Shown here one piece after another: positions 7,801 through 11,052 of a DNA stretch of 11,052 nt. How positions within the stretch are numbered: position 1 is the first letter of the stretch; every line of letters starts with the position of its first letter. The position numbers and the translations under genes were made by a program. Below the pieces are notes generated by a model. It searched no databases, was not told where the DNA came from, and worked only from the letters and a program-made list of their open reading frames with translations. Origin of the DNA: Spirogloea muscicola (taxonomy: Eukaryota; Streptophyta; Zygnematophyceae; Spirogloeales; Spirogloeaceae); the NCBI GenBank assembly GCA_009602725.1, contig WELB01000008.1, forward strand, positions 386,030 through 397,081. The letters are read 5' to 3'.

Positions 7801-9393
7801 TGGCGGGACTAGCTGAGTTTGAGGCTGGGCTGCAATGCTGTGAGGATGCAAGCAAAGGACTGGAGGCGGGAGAATACTCTTTACATACAATGAATAGCTT
7901 GGACAGGCGGATGATCATGTAGCCATACCGATGCTTCCGGCCCAATCTGCACAAGTAGGGTGACTGACATCACTTCAGCAAGATCACTTACATGCTTGAG
8001 ACATACACTTTGCTCAGTACGGGGGAGATATTTGCATCGCTCACCTGTTCTGTGCAACAGGAGCAAACAAAGATGTACCCTGCTGCCTGCAGCAATAATC
8101 TACTAAACCCCTGAACCCCAGACTTGGACACTTGACCAAGACCCTACCTACACCAAACCCATGCCAAAAAGTGGTAACTTCCAGGGAGAATCGAGTGACA
8201 AATTGCCACGATGCAAGGCCAGTCGGAAGAGCTTGCTCACTGTGACAAAAGTTCGTAGACGTGGCCCAGCCGATATATGCGGAGGCATACTAGAAGCCTT
8301 AGCACGTCACCGAGCCGCCCGTGGGGCGGGTGGCCGGCAGCCAGGTACCACAGGAGGCTGTAGGGAATCGTCGACAAGATGTCTGGAATGAGACCATGGC
8401 TTGCATACCTGCGTCAAAGCAGAGAGCACAATCGTAAAGTCAAGCTGACTAGAACTTCACAATGCTGGAAGAGCAGTAGATAGACATCTGGCAGGAAGAA
8501 TTAAATATCAATGTGAGTCAAGAAGAAGTTGCTGTCCCACTTGCTACCATATGAGCACAGCAAGGTCACATCTGCAGGTCACAGGAGCGGAAAAATGTTA
8601 AATTGCAGGTGTAACTAGCAGGAAGCAACTGAGGAAGACCGAGAGGAAGGGGGAGGAGAGGTAGGGGGGGGGACAGGAAGGGGAGCATTGAACCTCCGGA
8701 CTCGCTTCCTGCGCTCGGTTGCGAGCGTGAGATCCCTGACATCCCGGTAAGCCACGAAGAAGGTGAGGCCCATATCAATGGCAAAGAGAAGGTCGATGAC
8801 AGCATCCCACATGATGAGGCCCAGCGGGGGTTGGGCCACGAAGCCGAATTGGAACGGCGACACGACAGCCGCGTAAGCCTCCCAGATGGCAATGAACCTG
8901 GCAGCCAACTGCTCGCCTCGTCAGAGCACGCGCACGTTGGCTGGCGGCCCGTTTTGGATCGCTGCTGGCAGCGACAGAGATTGAGGCAATGGAGCGACGG
9001 TCTAGGTGCTGGCGGACTTTTTCCATAGCCGGTATCGAGGCCCCTGCGGGTGGACCAGCCGCGAGCGCCGTAGCTCCGCGAGCTCCCACTTGATCTGCTC
9101 GGGCATGCGCAGCGCCTGGATGCGCCGGAACTTCTCCGATATGGCGTCGGTCGGCGAGGCGCTGCAGCCACGGCGGCCGAGCGGGCAAGGGCGGCGCGTC
9201 AGGATCGGCGAGAAGAAGAAGAGCTCGTGGTAGAAGAGCGTCGTGAGCGCCGCCGGCGTAGCGGCGGCAGCTCCTGCGGAGCTCCCAGCCCGCACGGCGG
9301 GCGGCAGGCCGGGCGGGGCGGTGGCCACCTCGGCGGGCTGGGGTCGACCTCCTCGTCGCCGCCGTCCTCCTGCTTGCGCTTGGCCACCGCCAT
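3573..9393 (-). CDS. SKOR/GORK-like outward-rectifying Shaker K+ channel with ankyrin repeats
   Basis: This is a spliced gene of about 800 residues (SKOR-type channels are about 830). Exons in transcription order: ~9393-9018, 8897-8694, 8408-8241, 7946-7889, 7571-7430, 7238-7108, 6902-6608, 6398-6300, 6079-6047, 5743-5504, 5110-4965, 4801-4720, 4569-4494, 4167-3914 and 3710-3573 (stop TAG). The order is cytosolic N-terminus, S1-S6 with pore, C-linker (LIVKESSKT), CNBD (FGKMAVLCNVPQ, TVRTLGLCQLLKLDKQ), coil, and ankyrin repeats with TPLLEAVKAG, GTFLCGAAALGDL and RTALHIACA. These details match plant SKOR/GORK better than AKT or KAT. Members release K+ from cells at the plasma membrane or load the xylem. 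Function here is doubtful: the pore lacks GYG, the 6608-6902 exon breaks frame, CNBD Glu is Lys, no KHA domain follows, and the N-terminal frame is unresolved. It may be a pseudogene or carry sequence errors. Confidence 0.9.
4965..5110 (-). other. Channel exon 11, coiled coil before the ankyrin repeats
   Basis: 146 nt, ending in phase 2 at GCAAT|GTGAGA. It reads QTRAEVSSMTAELASLIEQH then DAELSTALCAAAA. This corresponds to SKOR's LESDITFHISKHEAELAL...AA, the helix that leads into the first ankyrin repeat. The acceptor (TTAGTAG|AAGG) is the least certain part, because TAG is in frame just upstream. Confidence 0.72.
5504..5743 (-). other. Channel exon 10, CNBD phosphate cassette and C-helix
   Basis: 240 nt from TTCACAG| to ATATGC|GTACGT. 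It reads AELGPGSVFGKMAVLCNVPQ, then TVRTLGLCQLLKLDKQAFSH and ARQILANLKE. It is close to plant SKOR (FGEISILCNIPQPYTVRV), but the conserved Glu after FG is Lys (codon AAG, 5711-5713). Plant channels also lack the Arg needed for strong cAMP binding, as here (PQLLTV). Confidence 0.9.
6047..6079 (-). other. Channel exon 9, 33-nt micro-exon in the CNBD
   Basis: Flanked by TAAACAG| and ATGGTG|GTAAGT, phase 0 both sides, coding VRDFCSGSNMV. It fills exactly the loop expected between the YIVVSGTL strand and AELGPGSVFGKM, where the family has about this many residues. Confidence 0.75.
6300..6398 (-). other. Channel exon 8, CNBD first beta strands
   Basis: 99 nt, phase 0 both sides, from GTTGCAG| to ACCCTA|GTAAGT. 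It reads VSEMKLETVMPNTVVVTEGD then VATHLYIVVSGTL, the standard CNBD pattern of a charged position, EGD and LYIVVSG. Confidence 0.9.
6608..6902 (-). other. Channel exon 7, S6 end, C-linker and CNBD start; frame broken
   Basis: From CTCTGCAG| to CAAGTG|GTAGAT, 295 nt between two phase-0 junctions. It opens in one frame (LAYTLGTLTLLIVKESSKTI, matching SKOR's IGNMTALIVKGSKT) and, from about 6840, continues in the next frame (EEMQALQRYAARHGLPQGIR, then LYLPLV, PFQSCSLQFLNQV). The second part matches the rest of the C-linker and the CNBD entry (LYMPYI, LFKGCSSEFINQIV). No intron can explain the switch. Confidence 0.88.
7108..7238 (-). other. Channel exon 6, pore helix, filter and S6; GYG missing
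   Basis: 131 nt, joined by phase to exon 5 through a weak acceptor (ACTAAG|GTGC). The pore helix is DVAAIYWSVFTITSIG, followed by PAYSANTTPEQIF and S6 ITFYALFGMAV. Where the family has T-x-G-Y-G-D, this exon reads T-S-I-G-P-A-Y (filter codons about 7171-7191). The donor is GCTGTT|GTGAGT. Confidence 0.87.
7430..7571 (-). other. Channel exon 5, S5 and turret
   Basis: 142 nt, from CATACAG| to GCTA|GTAAGA, phase 0 in and phase 1 out. S5 is NILLGTHYAGIIYFYIAT, and the outer turret holds the conserved WIG (NSWIGQGIGTDWKG). It ends in KQYIA, the start of the pore helix. Confidence 0.88.
7889..7946 (-). other. Channel exon 4, S4-S5 linker
   Basis: 58 nt, from TGTGCAG| to TTCATT|GTATGT. It reads LGRKHRYGYMIIRLSKLFI and aligns residue for residue with the SKOR S4-S5 segment (MEKDIRINYLFTRIVKLIF). 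It continues directly into S5 in the next exon. Confidence 0.85.
8241..8408 (-). other. Channel exon 3, S3 and voltage sensor S4
   Basis: 168 nt, from GACGCAG| to TCACA|GTGAGC. S3 is GLIPDILSTIPYSLLWYLA. S4 is VLRLLVCLRIYRLGHVYELL, matching SKOR's LLLIRLYRVHRVILFF. Three S4 Arg residues are kept, and the last family Arg position reads His. Confidence 0.88.
8694..8897 (-). other. Channel exon 2, S1 and S2
   Basis: 204 nt, from CTGCCAG| to CGGAG|GTTCAA. It encodes S1 (FIAIWEAYAAVVSPFQFGF) and S2 (DLLFAIDMGLTFFVAYRDVR), the latter nearly identical to the plant Shaker signature FAIDIVLTFFVAYRD. The donor is weak, but the phase (AG|G) fits the next exon exactly. Confidence 0.9.
9018..9393 (-). 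other. Channel exon 1, cytosolic N-terminus; start unresolved
   Basis: From 9238 down to 9018 the frame is secure: TLFYHELFFFSP, then ISEKFRRIQALRMPEQIKWE and HPQGPRYRLWKK. It joins in phase 2 to exon 2, giving RYRLWKKFIAIWEAY, which aligns with the family's RWYRAW-FILIWALY. That secure frame has no ATG back to the upstream stop. The best ATG (9391-9393, context CGCCATGG, product MAVAKRKQEDGGDEE) is in a different frame. No GT-AG intron that I could find joins the two. A GC-donor intron (AAGC|GCAAGC) to an acceptor at CCGCAG|GAGC would fit the phase, but this is speculative. The exon is very GC-rich. Confidence 0.6.
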
Positions 9394-9720
9394 GGCGCCC
9401 GCGCGCCGCGGCGGCGGCGGCGGCGGCGACGGCGATCCGGAGCTGTGCCCGAGCGAAGAGCTGCAGACCAGGTAATGCCAGATGTTGGCCTGCAGGCGCT
9501 TCGGACTTTGGGAGCCAATCGTCGGACTGTGGGCCCGCCGGCAGCCAGTGGCACTACAACGTTTCCCGTTTCACTTCAGACGGCGCCAGTGGCGCTTCCC
9601 ATCGACCTCGCCGTCTCGCCGGGGACGGCTAGTTGCGCTGGGCCGCCCTGCTTCAGAAAGCTGGGCGAGCTCTAGTTGGTGGCAGAAGGGCTTCATATCT
9701 GACATCTAGTATTCAGGCAT
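9394..9720. promoter_or_regulatory. GC-rich 5' flank of the channel gene with GGC/GCC triplet run
   Basis: Sequence upstream of the proposed channel start is strongly GC-rich, with a GGC triplet run at about 9410-9427 on the + strand, then falls to average composition after about 9700. It probably contains the 5' UTR and core promoter on the - strand. I found no convincing TATA box. Several frames stay open here only because GC-rich DNA has few stops. Confidence 0.35.
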
Positions 9721-10080
9721 CGATTGGTGACTTTTATGTTCTGACCCGTGGTTACTGAGAGGGTCAATTTGCTGTAGGTTATGTAGGTCTTCAGATGTGT
9801 TTGCCTTCGTTCTTGGCCATTTGGCCTTCGTTTGTTTCACATACACGAAATTCTTGCTTCCGTAACGGCGACGCGGCTATCCAAATGAGCCAGCCGTATT
9901 TGTACGTAATCGCCCGATCACACTATCAGCCTGGCAATCTTAGCCCAGGGCTTCGTCTCATGTAGCCTCACTTCGGCACTAGCTTTTGCCTGGACAATGT
10001 ATCGGCTTGCATTGGCCCACCCTTTCCATTTCATGCGCCCTGCGCGCCTCCTCGCTTGCGGGAGAGCCACTTCTTCAAGC
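9720..10080. other. No recognisable gene
   Basis: I see no family match, RNA gene or repeat in this stretch. It is intergenic or intronic sequence between the channel's 5' flank and the repeat patch. Confidence 0.4.
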
Positions 10081-10098
10081 GGCTCCCGCGGGGCCCGC

Positions 10099-10133
10099 TG
10101 GGCGAGCACTTTCTCAATGGGCGAGCACTTTCT
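10099..10133 (+). repeat. Tandem repeat, two copies of TGGGCGAGCACTTTCT
   Basis: The 16-nt string TGGGCGAGCACTTTCT occurs at 10099-10114 and 10118-10133, a 19-nt period. The second copy, preceded by CTCAA, also matches the end of the 71-72-bp insert copies at 10.6 and 10.8 kb (CTCAATGGGCGAGCA). This makes it a likely truncated third copy of that element. Confidence 0.7.
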
Positions 10134-10517
10134 TCTGCTGGGTCCCCCCCCCGAACCCCCGGACGATTGCTGTTGTCGGCGGGCTGCTGTCACGGGCTGG
10201 CTGGAAAAGAGAGAGAAAAGAGCCTCTCCCAAATGGGGGCAAGGGCTGTGAAAAAGAAAAGAGAAATGCCTGCCCGAAAAAAATTGACAAAGGTTCGAAG
10301 GGGCCAAATGAAATGAGGCTGGAAAGGGCGGCGGCCGGTCCAGATTGGCTATGGGTCCGCCGCCACCAAGTGCCGCTTGCTGCGCAAACGACAGCTGCGG
10401 ACGGTGGCAGCTGACGGCCGCCACCGTCAGCCTGTGTTGTGGCGAAGGCCCTTCTTCTTCTTTTGAAGGACCTCCTCGGATCTTGTCCTCTCCATCGTTT
10501 ATAGTTAATAATCTCTC

Positions 10518-10711
10518 TGGCCCGCGCGCTGCACCTGCGGGCCGGCCTCGCTGCTGCCTCTGGCTCTGGCCAGGAGACCCACTTCGTCCTTTGTTGATTC
10601 TTTTTTGGGCTGTGGCATTTCCAGCCCCTATTCTCAATGGGCGAGCAATTCTTTCTACTTCCAGGAGCCTAGCGTCTCTGACCTGAGGCTGCTTAGCAGG
10701 GGTTACTGAGT
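10518..10711 (+). repeat. Long repeat copy A, interrupted by an insert
   Basis: Left arm 10518-10584 and right arm 10657-10711 together match copy B at 10929-11052. Shared strings include CTCGCTGCTGCCTCTGGCTC and GGCTGCTTAGCAGGGGTTAC. The arms are separated by a 72-nt segment that copy B lacks. Confidence 0.85.
10585..10656 (+). mobile_element. 72-nt insert with ACTT(C) direct repeat on both sides (element copy 1)
   Basis: It begins CGTCCTTTGTTGATTCTTTT and ends TCAATGGGCGAGCAATTC then TTTCT. It is flanked by ACTTC at 10581-10585 and 10657-10661. Copy B has a single ACTTC at the same point, as expected of an empty site and a 4-5-nt target duplication. It is non-coding and has no obvious long terminal inverted repeat. 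Confidence 0.65.
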
Positions 10712-10774
10712 GATCCGTAGCTGCTTTGTTTCTTTGTGTGCTTGCTTTCTTAGCGCTTCCCCTGGCCCCCTTCT

Positions 10775-10845
10775 CGTCCTTTGTTGATTCTTTTCTGGGC
10801 TGGCTTCTCGAGCCGCTATTCTTAATGGGCGAGCACTTCATATCT
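10775..10845 (+). mobile_element. 71-nt element copy 2
   Basis: It starts with the same 20 nt as copy 1 (CGTCCTTTGTTGATTCTTTT), diverges in the middle, and ends CTTAATGGGCGAGCACTTCA then TATCT. It sits outside any copy of the long repeat. Its right end is immediately followed by AG|GTTTG, which is the possible 3' splice site of the ABC1-like frame. Confidence 0.65.
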
Positions 10846-10847
10846 AG

Positions 10848-10920
10848 GTTTGCCAGTCACAGCCATCGCAGCCGGGTCGCTGGCGCAAGTGTATCGCATG
10901 CGCTTGGCCGTCTCGCTGCA
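10848..10920 (+). other. Possible exon fragment of an ABC1/UbiB-family kinase
   Basis: After TATCTAG|GT the frame reads LPVTAIAAGSLAQVYRMRLA, then VSLQ. It resembles the Ala-rich nucleotide-binding motif of ABC1/ADCK/UbiB atypical kinases (P-I-A-A-A-S-L-G-Q-V-Y-R-A-R-L), with about 11 of 14 core positions alike. These proteins act in mitochondria or plastids in quinone and isoprenoid lipid metabolism. No further ABC1 segment is visible upstream, and downstream the frame runs into long repeat copy B. It could be one exon of a gene continuing past the window or a broken fragment. Confidence 0.4.
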
Positions 10921-10928
10921 GAGGTCCA

Positions 10929-11052
10929 TGGCCCGTGCGCTGCACCTTCGTGCCGGGAGAGCCCTCGCTGCTGCCTCTGGCTCTGTCCAGGGGACCCACT
11001 TCCAGGACCCTAGCCTCTCTGATTTGCGGCTGCTTAGCAGGGGTTACTGAGT
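10929..11052 (+). repeat. Long repeat copy B, uninterrupted
   Basis: It matches copy A's two arms joined without the insert, including TGCCTCTGGCTCTG and GGCTGCTTAGCAGGGGTTAC then TGAGT. It runs to the window edge, so its full length is unknown. It starts just after the ABC1-like frame. Confidence 0.85.

Noticed and set aside
8640-8690. Purine-rich, G-run tract on the + strand
   Set aside because: On the gene strand it is simply a pyrimidine-rich stretch at the start of a channel intron. There is no evidence of a separate function.
8566-9171. 201-residue Ser/Arg-rich frame on the - strand
   Set aside because: It overlaps exon 2, whose correct frame gives S1-S2. Composition only.
8775-9554. 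259-residue Arg/Ala-rich frame on the - strand
   Set aside because: It is a shadow in the wrong frame over channel exons 1 and 2 and the intron between them.
9918-10841. 307-residue open frame on the - strand
   Set aside because: It is low-complexity and Ser/Pro/Arg/Gln-rich, crosses the repeat copies and the mobile insert, and matches no family I know. An open frame in stop-poor GC-rich DNA is not enough.

Overview
The window looks like nuclear DNA from the green lineage (Viridiplantae), most likely a green alga or early streptophyte. The genes are split into many short exons with GT-AG introns of about 150-500 bases. Both recognisable gene families, a stand-alone SPX protein and a plant-type Shaker K+ channel with ankyrin repeats, are typical of plants and green algae. 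There is no operon structure, and I saw no CRISPR array or tRNA. The species cannot be fixed from the sequence.

Bases ~320-3004 (+ strand) carry most of an SPX-domain gene in six visible exons. The N-terminal exon or exons lie upstream of the window. The product is expected to be an inositol-pyrophosphate (phosphate-status) sensor.

Bases 3573-9393 (- strand) carry a SKOR/GORK-like outward-rectifying K+ channel of about 800 residues in about 15 exons: S1-S6, pore, C-linker, cyclic-nucleotide-binding homology domain (CNBD), short coiled coil and about five ankyrin repeats. I placed exon borders by aligning to the family and checking that intron phases match. Every junction from exon 2 to exon 15 closes in frame except inside one exon. 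The two genes converge tail to tail across about 570 bases, which hold an orphan exon-like reading frame on the - strand.

The channel copy is odd. Its selectivity filter lacks the GYG signature. The S6/C-linker exon is 295 nt between two phase-0 introns, so the frame breaks inside it. The conserved CNBD Glu is Lys, the C-terminal KHA domain is absent, and the N-terminal frame does not join cleanly to the best ATG. Either the copy is decaying or altered, or the assembly contains errors.

Bases 9394-11052 lie upstream of the channel. They are GC-rich next to the gene and then become a repeat patch. A ~125-bp repeat occurs twice, and one copy is interrupted by a ~72-bp insert flanked by ACTT(C) on both sides. 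A second copy of the insert lies between them and ends directly at a short + strand frame that resembles the Ala-rich motif of ABC1/UbiB kinases. The uninterrupted repeat serves as an empty-site reference, so this is the best candidate for an undescribed small mobile or intron-like element.
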